Shown here: one piece after another, positions 51,210 to 58,649 of the stretch
Position numbering within the stretch: the stretch's first letter is position 1
How the letters are laid out: each line of letters opens with the position of its first letter
NCBI GenBank assembly: GCA_023432465.1
Contig: JAEYUO010000034.1
Span: forward strand, 1-64,000
Source: Planctomycetota bacterium
GTDB taxonomy: Bacteria > Planctomycetota > Phycisphaerae > Phycisphaerales > UBA1924
Length of the DNA: 64,000 nucleotides
Direction of reading: 5' to 3'
Program-made: the position numbers and the translations under genes
Notes under the pieces: model-generated
The model's input: the letters and a program-made list of their open reading frames with translations, nothing else
What the model was told of the DNA's origin: nothing
Databases searched by the model: none

Positions 51210-52325
51210 ATGTTCACACCTTCTTCCGAGTTCGTTTCCCGCCGTCTGGGATTCAGCCTCGCCGCGGGCTTCGCTGCGTCGTTCATGGCCTGCACGTGCA
51301 CCGTGCACGGCCAGACCGTGAAGTCTGATGAGCCGTCTCCCTACAAGACTCCGGCCACCAAGGAAAGGAACGCCGCGCTGGAGTATCTGACGCTCCGCGA
51401 TCTCTTCGACCCGGAGATGCTCAAACTCGCCGGCGAGGAATGGGACAACAACCAGCCCGGCTGGGGCCCCAGCGAGAAGTTGACCGTGCTGCTCGAAGAG
51501 GCCCAGCCACTGATCCGTCGTCTGATGGAGGCCTCGAAGCTCTCCACCTCCGACTTCGGCATCCGCTACGAGGACGGCTTTGGCGCACTGCTCCCCCACC
51601 TCGGCCATATGCGCACCTTCGCCCGCATGCTTGGGTGCGATGCGCGGCGCCTGGCCATCGCGGGCCGGACCGATGATGCGGCCGAGCGTCTGTGCACCTG
51701 CCTCCGGATGGCCACCCACCTGACAAGCGACCGCGTGTTGATCTCTTCCCTCGTCTCGATCGCAATCTCATCGCTCGCGTTGAACCAGGCCGAGATACTC
51801 GCTCGCGACTACGGTCTCTCCGACACTGCGCGGCGGGAGATCGTCCGGTCGGCGCGCAAACTGCTCACCGATGACCCCTTCGGCACCCGTGCGTGCATCC
51901 AGATGGAGAAGCAACTCGCGGTGAACTCCATCACACCGTTCTATAAGGGCAAGGGCGACGAGGCCGGGCGCGAGCTGGTCAAGCAGTTCAAGCTCTGGCA
52001 GTTTGACACCGAGGCCCTGAAGGAGATCGAGCCGCTCAACGAGCAGCAGATCGATGAGCAGATGGACCTGATGGACCGCTACTACGGGACACTGACAGGA
52101 CTGTGGACGGCCAAGGATGCCCAGGAGCGTCTGAAGCAGCTCGAGGAACGGCTGACCAATGGCGAGTTCGGCATGCTCGTCCGCCATCTCGCTCCCGCGC
52201 TGACCAAGTGCCGCATCTCGACCGACAAGGGGATCAAGGACATCAAGGATGTCACCGCTCTGCTTGAAGCAGGCATCACGCCTCCCATCCCCGAGCCCGA
52301 GTTGCCAGACGAAGACATGGAGTAG
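51210..52325 (+). CDS. Secreted helical protein of unknown function
   Basis: 371 aa. The signal peptide is about residues 1-34, ending TVHGQ. The remainder is helical and charged with no motif I recognise; segments such as HLGHMRTFARMLGCDARRLAIAGRTDDAAERLCTCLRMATHL suggest TPR-like helices, often seen in planctomycete exported proteins. AGGAG sits 8 bases before ATG 51210. Upstream is a divergent nitroreductase; downstream, after a heptamer repeat, is a sigma-factor gene. Confidence 0.7.
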   Translation: MFTPSSEFVSRRLGFSLAAGFAASFMACTCTVHGQTVKSDEPSPYKTPATKERNAALEYLTLRDLFDPEMLKLAGEEWDNNQPGWGPSEKLTVLLEEAQPLIRRLMEASKLSTSDFGIRYEDGFGALLPHLGHMRTFARMLGCDARRLAIAGRTDDAAERLCTCLRMATHLTSDRVLISSLVSIAISSLALNQAEILARDYGLSDTARREIVRSARKLLTDDPFGTRACIQMEKQLAVNSITPFYKGKGDEAGRELVKQFKLWQFDTEALKEIEPLNEQQIDEQMDLMDRYYGTLTGLWTAKDAQERLKQLEERLTNGEFGMLVRHLAPALTKCRISTDKGIKDIKDVTALLEAGITPPIPEPELPDEDME

Positions 52326-52336
52326 CCGACACTCCC

Positions 52337-52390
52337 CGCCGCTCGCCGCTCGCCGCTCGCCGCTCCTTGCCCCCGGCTCCTTGCCCCGCA
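52337..52390. repeat. Tandem heptamers upstream of second sigma gene
   Basis: Four perfect copies of CGCCGCT (52337-52364), then two 14-base units beginning GCTCCTTGCCCC, again a multiple of seven. It lies between the secreted protein's stop and the sigma gene's start. Confidence 0.85.
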
Positions 52391-52444
52391 CCACCCGCCA
52401 CGGCACGCTCGCCTGCCGGTACGAACTGCTGGAACGCGCACGAC

Positions 52445-53029
52445 ATGCCCGATCAGAGCACCCATCTCCTCGTGGCAACCCGGCGCGGCGATGAATCCGC
52501 CGCTCGTGCGCTCTGGCTTTTGTACGCGCCCCGCTTGACCGCCTATGCCCGCTCGATCGTTCGGTCCCGGGGCACGCCGCACGACGCCGATGACATCGTC
52601 CAGGTCGCGTTCTGCCGCATCATGGACCTGCAGGACCACGAACTGGCGGCGGTCCGCGATGTCGGCCCGTGGCTGGCGCGCATCACACGCAACACCGCCC
52701 TGAACTGGCTCCGTACGCTCCGCCGCGATGCGGTGCGGCGACAGCAGCTCCAGGCATACCCACTGTCGCGCACCCCGTCAGCGACGGACCCTTCCATTGC
52801 AGATGCCGTTGATGCGCTGCCCCCGCGGCTGCGCGAAGTGGTCATGCTCAAGCACATCGCCGGGCTCACCTTCGATCAGATCGAGCTTGCGACCGGCATC
52901 AACCGGAACACCGTTGCAGCCAGGTACCGAACCGCCCTCTCGCTGCTGCGTGAATCCCTCGACCCTGCTTGTCCGAAGTCGTTTACTCACGCCGCTTCGC
53001 CGCGGCAGGATCTGGTGCACCATGGCTGA
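52445..53029 (+). CDS. ECF-type RNA polymerase sigma factor, second
   Basis: 194 aa. The sigma-2 region is ARALWLLYAPRLTAYARSIVRSRGTPHDADDIVQVAFCRIM, followed by the -10 helix VGPWLARITRNTALNWLR. Sigma-4 is LPPRLREVVMLKHIAGLTFDQIELATGINRNTVAARYRTALSLLRE. A short C-terminal tail (CPKSFTHAASPRQDLVHHG) overlaps the next gene by 8 bases. ATG 52445 follows a heptamer-repeat leader; no ribosome site. Presumed partner is the membrane protein encoded next. Confidence 0.88.
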   Translation: MPDQSTHLLVATRRGDESAARALWLLYAPRLTAYARSIVRSRGTPHDADDIVQVAFCRIMDLQDHELAAVRDVGPWLARITRNTALNWLRTLRRDAVRRQQLQAYPLSRTPSATDPSIADAVDALPPRLREVVMLKHIAGLTFDQIELATGINRNTVAARYRTALSLLRESLDPACPKSFTHAASPRQDLVHHG

Positions 53030-53453
53030 CCCCGGCACGCCCGACACTGTTCTTGAATCCCGGCTCGACGCGTGGGGAGCGAGCGAACGCGCACGGCTTG
53101 TTGAGCCCGCGCCCCACTTCCTACGTGCGGTTCGCGCGGCGCGGCCGCGGCGAATGGTGCCGCGAGCTCTCCAAGCGGGCTTGATCGCGGCGGGCATCGG
53201 GCTGGTCGCGGTGGTTCTGCATTTTTCCGGCTCGGGGCCCCGGGCTGTCCCGGACCGGAACAGCTCGCCTGACATCGCTGCCAGCGACGCACTCCCCCGC
53301 TTCCTTTCCGCCGGTGTTGGCCGCGACACCGAGGCGGACGACGTCTTTGAGATGCTCGACGCGATGCCGGGCACGACGCGGGAAGAACCACGTCCCGTGC
53401 GCGCCCACGACGTCTATTGCGCCGGGTGCCTCGACGATTTGCTGAGGATCTAG
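53022..53453 (+). CDS. Putative membrane anti-sigma factor
   Basis: 143 aa. A charged N-terminus (residues 1-50) is followed by one transmembrane helix (about 52-69: ALQAGLIAAGIGLVAVVLHF), then HFSGSGP. The periplasmic part contains a C-terminal CAGC pair. No zinc anti-sigma motif is present. Assignment rests on the 8-base overlap with the sigma gene and on the anchor VxxHFSG shared with the protein at 14876-15622. The CAGC near the end could be redox active; this is speculation. Confidence 0.55.
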   Translation: MADPGTPDTVLESRLDAWGASERARLVEPAPHFLRAVRAARPRRMVPRALQAGLIAAGIGLVAVVLHFSGSGPRAVPDRNSSPDIAASDALPRFLSAGVGRDTEADDVFEMLDAMPGTTREEPRPVRAHDVYCAGCLDDLLRI

Positions 53454-53577
53454 CCGTACGGATGAAGTGCGTGCCCACCGGCCTGCGACCGCGAACTTGC
53501 GTTCTAGGATTGAACGGGCCGCGATGCCTCGGGGGAGGGGTGCAGTCGCGGCAGAAACCTTCACTCCGAGGATGAAC

Positions 53578-54228
53578 ATGTCTACCGCCTTCAAGCGTCC
53601 CTCCCTTTTCCGCTGTGCTGTGCTTCTCGCGGCCGTCGGCGGTGCGATCGCCATCGCGCCCTTGTCCGGCTGCCAGTCCAAGAAGGAGAAAGCCCGCGAG
53701 AGCACGCTTGCGGAGCTCGGCTCGTTCCAGCAGGAGCTCGACAAGATGCCCGCGCTGCTCGATGACACCGTGCAGCGTCTGACCCGTGTCACCAGCGGCC
53801 AGAACCCCAACCGGGCCGACGACCTGCGCGAGTTCAACAAGTCGCTCGCCGCGCTGCGCGAGCGTGCCAACCTTGTCGCGCGTGAATCCGAGCGGGCTCA
53901 GGCCGATGCCGGCAAGTACTTCCTCGAGTGGACCAAGGAAGCAAACCGCGCTCCGACCGCCGCCCGGCCCGCGATCGACGCCGAGGCCGCCTCACGAAAG
54001 GCCAACTACGACATCGCGCTGGGGTACCTCCAGAACGCGCGGCGGGACTTCACCAGCTTCGTGGACAACCTCACCTCCATCCAGACCAAGCTCACCCAGA
54101 GCCTCAGCGAGGAATCCGTCATGGGCGTGCAGTCCCTGGTCTCGCGCGCCATCAACGATTCCGTCAACACACGCAACATGATCGATCGCCTTGACGACCA
54201 GATCGCCGCGGCCCTCTCCCGCAAGTGA
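53578..54228 (+). CDS. DUF2959-like lipoprotein, coiled coil
   Basis: 216 aa. Lipobox APLSGC with the cysteine near residue 32 (about 20 hydrophobic residues precede it). The body is a long alpha-helical coiled coil (KKEKARESTLAELGSFQQELDKMPALLDDTVQRL; LAALRERANLVARESERAQ; NTRNMIDRLDDQIAAALSRK). This matches DUF2959 lipoproteins of unknown function. GAGGA precedes ATG 53578; an ATG 6 bases upstream is in frame. It ends at a strong terminator. Confidence 0.75.
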   Translation: MSTAFKRPSLFRCAVLLAAVGGAIAIAPLSGCQSKKEKARESTLAELGSFQQELDKMPALLDDTVQRLTRVTSGQNPNRADDLREFNKSLAALRERANLVARESERAQADAGKYFLEWTKEANRAPTAARPAIDAEAASRKANYDIALGYLQNARRDFTSFVDNLTSIQTKLTQSLSEESVMGVQSLVSRAINDSVNTRNMIDRLDDQIAAALSRK

Positions 54229-54253
54229 TCATGCGATCATCCTGAGTTCCTTG

Positions 54254-54285
54254 AGGCGCTGCAGCGTGAGCCGCAGCGCCTTTTT
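54254..54285 (+). terminator. Intrinsic terminator after DUF2959 gene
   Basis: AGGCGCTGC pairs with GCAGCGCCT (9 bp, loop 10), followed by TTTTT. The stop codon of the convergent methyltransferase gene starts inside its T tract. Confidence 0.88.
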
Positions 54286-55511
54286 CATGCGCTCAGCGCA
54301 GGGCTGAGCCGCCTTGTGATGATCGCCTGCATTCGGCCGCCCAACTTCAGCACAAAGATGGTGTGCACCGTGCCGCCGGGCCCACGCAGTCGTTGCTGGA
54401 GCACGTCGGGGTTGACCGCGCCGCCGCGCGTCTTGATCTCAACGAGTCCGCCATCATGCTCGCGCAGCCAGGTGCCGACCCGCCTCTCGTTCCAGGGCAT
54501 CTGCGCGAGGACCTCAAAGGATGTGCACTCCGCACCGAAGGCGGGGCGGTCCGCTGTCAGCAGGCCCAGCCCGGGGAACACGGCGTGCGCCGCGATCGCG
54601 GATGCCAGCGTGCCCAGCAGACAACTGCGCTCAATCGCATCGTCGGCCTCGATGACATACGCGCCCAGATCGCCAGCGGGCGGATCGCCCGCGGACCCGG
54701 TGAGTGTCTCGATGCTCGCTCCGGCGATCATCGTCGCCCGAAGGACACCGGGGCCTGCCAGCTCGCCCGCCCACACTACCGCCTGCGACATCCGCCCGTT
54801 CTCGCTGATGTACTCCATCTCCAGCGGCGCGGTATCGCCGATCGCCGCGCGCACATCCTCCGGGTCCACCCCGGGTCCGAGTTTGATCGCTCCGCCCCAT
54901 GGACCGCCCGCCGCGGCGGCTCGGGTGCGCCGCAACACATCACGCCAGACATCCGGCCCCGGAGACAGATCCCCGAGCTCGAAGATGCGCTGCCCCGCTT
55001 CTGCCCGCCTCGCGGGATCGAGGTGAAACCACGGCGCGGACCAGGCGCCTTCGCCCTCCACGCGCGCACACACCGCTTCGCACCCGGCATTCACCCCGCA
55101 CATCCACGCCCGCACCGGGTCGGCATCCACGCCCAGCACATCCAATCCAACCGCTCGCAATGAGATCGCATCGCCGCCGATCCCGCAGCACAGGTCCGCC
55201 ACGCGGGCTCCCTTCCCGGCCCGTGTTGCAAACCGGCGGGCCTTGTGCAAGGCCACCGCCGCCGAGCTTGCCATCTCCACGCCGGCCCGGTCCGCCAGCA
55301 ACCGCTCGGCGATATCCTCCCCGAACTTTGCCATCGCCCTGTGGCGTGCCTCCCCAAGGTCCGTGGCCGCAGCCACCAAGTCCGCGGGAAATCGCTTTCG
55401 AAGCCCCGCTCTTTCCGCGACACCCATGGAGGCGCCGCCAGCCGTGCCGGCAAGCAGCTCGGCCATCTCCGGCTCCGTCAGCCGCTGCCAGGTTGCAAGG
55501 TCACCGATCAT
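54285..55511 (-). CDS. Class I SAM-dependent methyltransferase (THUMP-like C-terminus)
   Basis: 408 aa. SAM motif I VADLCCGIGGDAISLRAVGLDVLGVDAD and motif II-like region with HLDPARR. The C-terminal half (TSFEVLAQMPWNERRVGTWLREHDGGLVEIKTRGG) fits the THUMP-like domain of a family related to RNA methyltransferases. Target unknown. Start ATG 55509-55511 (MIGDLATWQRL) begins the family homology; a much longer open frame upstream is antisense to the next gene. Divergent from the large secreted protein at 55585 by 73 bases. Confidence 0.82.
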   Translation of the reverse strand: MIGDLATWQRLTEPEMAELLAGTAGGASMGVAERAGLRKRFPADLVAAATDLGEARHRAMAKFGEDIAERLLADRAGVEMASSAAVALHKARRFATRAGKGARVADLCCGIGGDAISLRAVGLDVLGVDADPVRAWMCGVNAGCEAVCARVEGEGAWSAPWFHLDPARRAEAGQRIFELGDLSPGPDVWRDVLRRTRAAAAGGPWGGAIKLGPGVDPEDVRAAIGDTAPLEMEYISENGRMSQAVVWAGELAGPGVLRATMIAGASIETLTGSAGDPPAGDLGAYVIEADDAIERSCLLGTLASAIAAHAVFPGLGLLTADRPAFGAECTSFEVLAQMPWNERRVGTWLREHDGGLVEIKTRGGAVNPDVLQQRLRGPGGTVHTIFVLKLGGRMQAIITRRLSPALSA

Positions 55512-55584
55512 GTTCCGAGCATACCCCGTTCCAACCCCGCCCCGTTGTTGACCACCAGCCCCTGACTCTGCCGATAACTCCCCA

Positions 55585-58422
55585 ATGGACCCACGTCCAA
55601 ACGCTGTCGATGCGCGCCCCGCGGGCAGGTGGGCCGCGGCCCTGCTTGCCGCGGTCGCGGTGCAGCTTGCCGCCCCGGCACTGGCACAGGATTCCGACGG
55701 CATTGCCCGGCCCGATGGCGCCCGGCGCGTGACGAGAGTCTTTGACTTTGAAGAGCCCCAGAACCCGCACCCCATCCCCGATGGGTGGGTGCGTGCGATC
55801 GACAACCCCCGGGCCAACGCCCGCCGACCCGGCTTCCCCGCGCACAATGAGCCCGCGTTCGACTTCACGGTCGGCGCATCGGGCAGCACATCCGTACTCA
55901 TCGCCACCCGGGGCGGAAGCTCCGCGCTGCGGCTCCAGCCCGGAGAGGTCGCGGTCTTTGTCGATGCCGACTACGCGGTCGCCGCGAAGGTGCGCACATC
56001 GGGACTCCGCCACGCCCGCGCATTCCTGACCGCCCGATTCCTGGATGATCACCTGCGGCCCGTCCCCGGGACGGAGGTCCGGACGCTCCCCGCGCCATCC
56101 GACACGGGCGGCGCATGGGCGGAACTGACCGCGGAGCTTGGTCGCGCGGTACCGGGCGCGGCATGGTTGCAGATCGATCTCGAACTCCTCCAGCCCGAGC
56201 AGTACCTGCCGAAGGACCCGCGACTCGGCCGGCACGAGGTGCGGCGCGAGGATGTATCCGGCGAGGCGTGGTTTGATGATGTCACGGTGCTCCAGGTGCC
56301 GCGGGTCCGGCTCGGCACGAGCCCGCCCGGCAACATCGTCGTCGCGCCGGAAACTGTCTCCATCGAGGCGGTGGTGCGGGACCTTGGCGGAGACCAGCTC
56401 ACCGCGGAGCTGAGCATCCGCAACCTCAACGGCGAAGTTGTCGATTCGTTGACCGCGCCGGCGGACCCGGGCGGCAAGCCGCTGCGGTGGTCCCCCCGCC
56501 TGCCCGCGTATGGGTGGTACACCGCGAACCTCGCGGTCTCCGCCGAGGGCCGCATCGTTTCGCGCACGCGCACCCCGATCGTCTGGCTTTCGCCCGACCG
56601 ACGCGCGGCCTACCTCGAACGACGCCGGTTCGGGATCGTCATTGACCACGACCGTCCTATGCCTGAATCGGTGATCGCCGATGTCGCCAGCCGGATCCGC
56701 TCAGGCTTTGTCATCCTCCCCGCGTGGGATTCGTCCCTGTTGTCCGCGGACATCGGCCCGACCACGCCGGTGAGGCGAGCACCCATCGAGCGCCTGCTCC
56801 GCAGCGGACAGGAGATCACGCTCTGCATCCCCGGCGCGCCGGCGGATGTCGCCTCGGGCCTGGCGATCGATCCTGCCGAGATGGGGGAGCTGGCGCGGCT
56901 GGCGCCGGACAAGTGGTTCAACCCGCTGGGCCAACTGCTCGACCTCTTTGGCCAGCGTCTGTTGCGCTATCAACTCGGCCCGACCGGAACCGATGCCTGG
57001 TTCTGGGACAGCGATCCGGGGGCGGCCTTGCAGTTGTATCGGGACACCCTCGCCAGAGTTGTGCCCGGCCCGATGATCGGGGTGCCGTGGCGAGCCGAAG
57101 CGGAGCTGACCGGGAGCCTCTTTGACAGCTCGGCCCCGCCGCGGGGGCGGGCCGACATGCTGACGCTCACGGTGCCGGCGGGCTTTGAGCCGCGCGACGC
57201 GATGGAGCGTCTGGCCGCGCAGTGGAACGATGGCGAGGATCACCCCGAGCTGACGGCGGTGATCGACCTGCCGGACCCTGATGTGTATGGACCCGGCGCG
57301 GGTGTTGCGGAACTGGCCCGCCGTGCGCTGGAGTTCTGGGGAGCCTTCGATGCGGGTGAACCGGGTGCATCGGGTCGCCCGCCGCGGCTTGCGATCGCGC
57401 AGCCCTGGGTACGCCGCACGGGCGACGAGACCACGATCGCGCCATCACCGCTGATGCCCGTCCTGCGCGAGTTGATCAGCCGCCTCGACGGGCGGCGCAT
57501 CATCGGCGAGTTTCCTTCACAGCCGGGCGTGCGATGCCTGATCCTTGCCTCACGCCGACCGGGCGGAGAGATGGCCCGCGGCGGGCTCGCCGCGTGGAAT
57601 GTCTCGGCCGGGGAGGACGAGGCGTTCCTGGATGTGACGGCACTGGGATCCGAGCTTCAGGTCTTCGACGTCTTCGGCAACGACATCACCGACCTCGTTC
57701 TGGAGCCCGGCGAGCGCGCCATCATCCGGCTCGGCGAAACGCCCATCTTCATCGAGGGCGCGGAGCCGTATCTTGCGCTGTTCGCCGCCGGCGCCCGGAT
57801 CGAGCCCGGCTTTCTCCGCGCTGTCGCGACCGAGCACGAGGGCGCGATCGTGCTGAGGAACCCCTGGCCGATGCGCATCACCGGGCAGGTCCAGGTGAAG
57901 GATGCCGACAACGCGCAGCAGCGCCGAACGGACTGGACCTTCTGGCCGCAGGGCGTGGTGGATTTCGCCGCCGGTCCCGGCGAGGAGCTCCGGATCCCAC
58001 TGACCATCTCCTTCGGAGCTTCCCAGATCGCGGGCATCAAGGACCTGTGGCTGGTCGCCAAGGTGCAGGCGGACAGGGAATACCCCCCCATCCGCCTGCG
58101 GGCCCCGCTGGAGATCGGCCTGGAGGAGCTCGACCTGCAGGCGGAGGTAACACTCTCGCCCGATCTGAACGGACCGGACGTCATCGTGGTGGCATCCGTG
58201 ACGAACAAGAGCGGCCGGACACGCGCCCTGAGGCTGGAATCCGCCGCGTGGGGATTCCCATCACAGCAGCTCCACATCAGCAACCTCGCGCCGGGGCAGA
58301 CGGCCTCGCGGCGGTTCTTGCTCACCAACGGGGCGGTCGCGCTCAAGGGGCGTCGGGTGGTTGTGAGCGTGGCGGACAACGAAGAGGCAGAGCGGCTGAA
58401 CAAGGCTGTCGTCGTGCCCTGA
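55585..58422 (+). CDS. Large secreted protein of unknown function
   Basis: 945 aa. Signal peptide (about 1-35, ending APALAQ). Residues 45-235 resemble a carbohydrate-binding beta-sandwich (RVFDFEEPQNPHPIPDGWVRA, ASGSTSVLIATRGGSSALRL, GEAWFDDVTVLQVPRV). The centre (about 345-650) has no family I can name, though it contains TDAWFWDSDPGAALQLYRDTL. The C-terminal 250 residues look like two beta-sandwich domains (IVLRNPWPMRITGQVQVKDADN, DVIVVASVTNKSGRTRALRLESA). Possibly a glycan-active or glycan-binding secreted protein. Convergent partners and the next genes are also secreted proteins. Confidence 0.7.
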   Translation: MDPRPNAVDARPAGRWAAALLAAVAVQLAAPALAQDSDGIARPDGARRVTRVFDFEEPQNPHPIPDGWVRAIDNPRANARRPGFPAHNEPAFDFTVGASGSTSVLIATRGGSSALRLQPGEVAVFVDADYAVAAKVRTSGLRHARAFLTARFLDDHLRPVPGTEVRTLPAPSDTGGAWAELTAELGRAVPGAAWLQIDLELLQPEQYLPKDPRLGRHEVRREDVSGEAWFDDVTVLQVPRVRLGTSPPGNIVVAPETVSIEAVVRDLGGDQLTAELSIRNLNGEVVDSLTAPADPGGKPLRWSPRLPAYGWYTANLAVSAEGRIVSRTRTPIVWLSPDRRAAYLERRRFGIVIDHDRPMPESVIADVASRIRSGFVILPAWDSSLLSADIGPTTPVRRAPIERLLRSGQEITLCIPGAPADVASGLAIDPAEMGELARLAPDKWFNPLGQLLDLFGQRLLRYQLGPTGTDAWFWDSDPGAALQLYRDTLARVVPGPMIGVPWRAEAELTGSLFDSSAPPRGRADMLTLTVPAGFEPRDAMERLAAQWNDGEDHPELTAVIDLPDPDVYGPGAGVAELARRALEFWGAFDAGEPGASGRPPRLAIAQPWVRRTGDETTIAPSPLMPVLRELISRLDGRRIIGEFPSQPGVRCLILASRRPGGEMARGGLAAWNVSAGEDEAFLDVTALGSELQVFDVFGNDITDLVLEPGERAIIRLGETPIFIEGAEPYLALFAAGARIEPGFLRAVATEHEGAIVLRNPWPMRITGQVQVKDADNAQQRRTDWTFWPQGVVDFAAGPGEELRIPLTISFGASQIAGIKDLWLVAKVQADREYPPIRLRAPLEIGLEELDLQAEVTLSPDLNGPDVIVVASVTNKSGRTRALRLESAAWGFPSQQLHISNLAPGQTASRRFLLTNGAVALKGRRVVVSVADNEEAERLNKAVVVP

Positions 58423-58513
58423 ACCCCGCTTCCCCCCCTACAGCAGGTTTCCGTCGCGATAACCCCCGCTGGTCCCGATATTTGCGGCGAGTTGCTCAGA
58501 ATTCCAAGTCGGC

Positions 58514-58541
58514 TTGCGTCAACCGCTCGCTGAGTTAGACT
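58514..58541 (+). promoter_or_regulatory. Promoter of dockerin-type gene at 58650
   Basis: TTGCGT (58514-58519), a 16-base spacer and TAGACT (58536-58541). A leader of about 100 bases follows. Confidence 0.6.
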
Positions 58542-58563
58542 GTTCTGGTCAGGATGGTCCGTG

Positions 58564-58587
58564 GCTTCGACGGGTTCCCGTCGAGGC
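58564..58587 (+). other. Leader hairpin upstream of 58650 gene
   Basis: GCTTCGACGGG faces CCCGTCGAGGC, giving an 11-bp stem (one T-G pair) with a minimal loop, in the 5' untranslated region between promoter and the ribosome site GAGGAG. Possibly an mRNA-stabilising or regulatory hairpin. No T tract follows, so it is not a terminator. Confidence 0.65.
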
Positions 58588-58649
58588 GTCATCGTTGTGG
58601 AATCGCAAAGCACCGCCCCGGCAGTGCGTGCGGGAAGAGGAGCAAGTTC

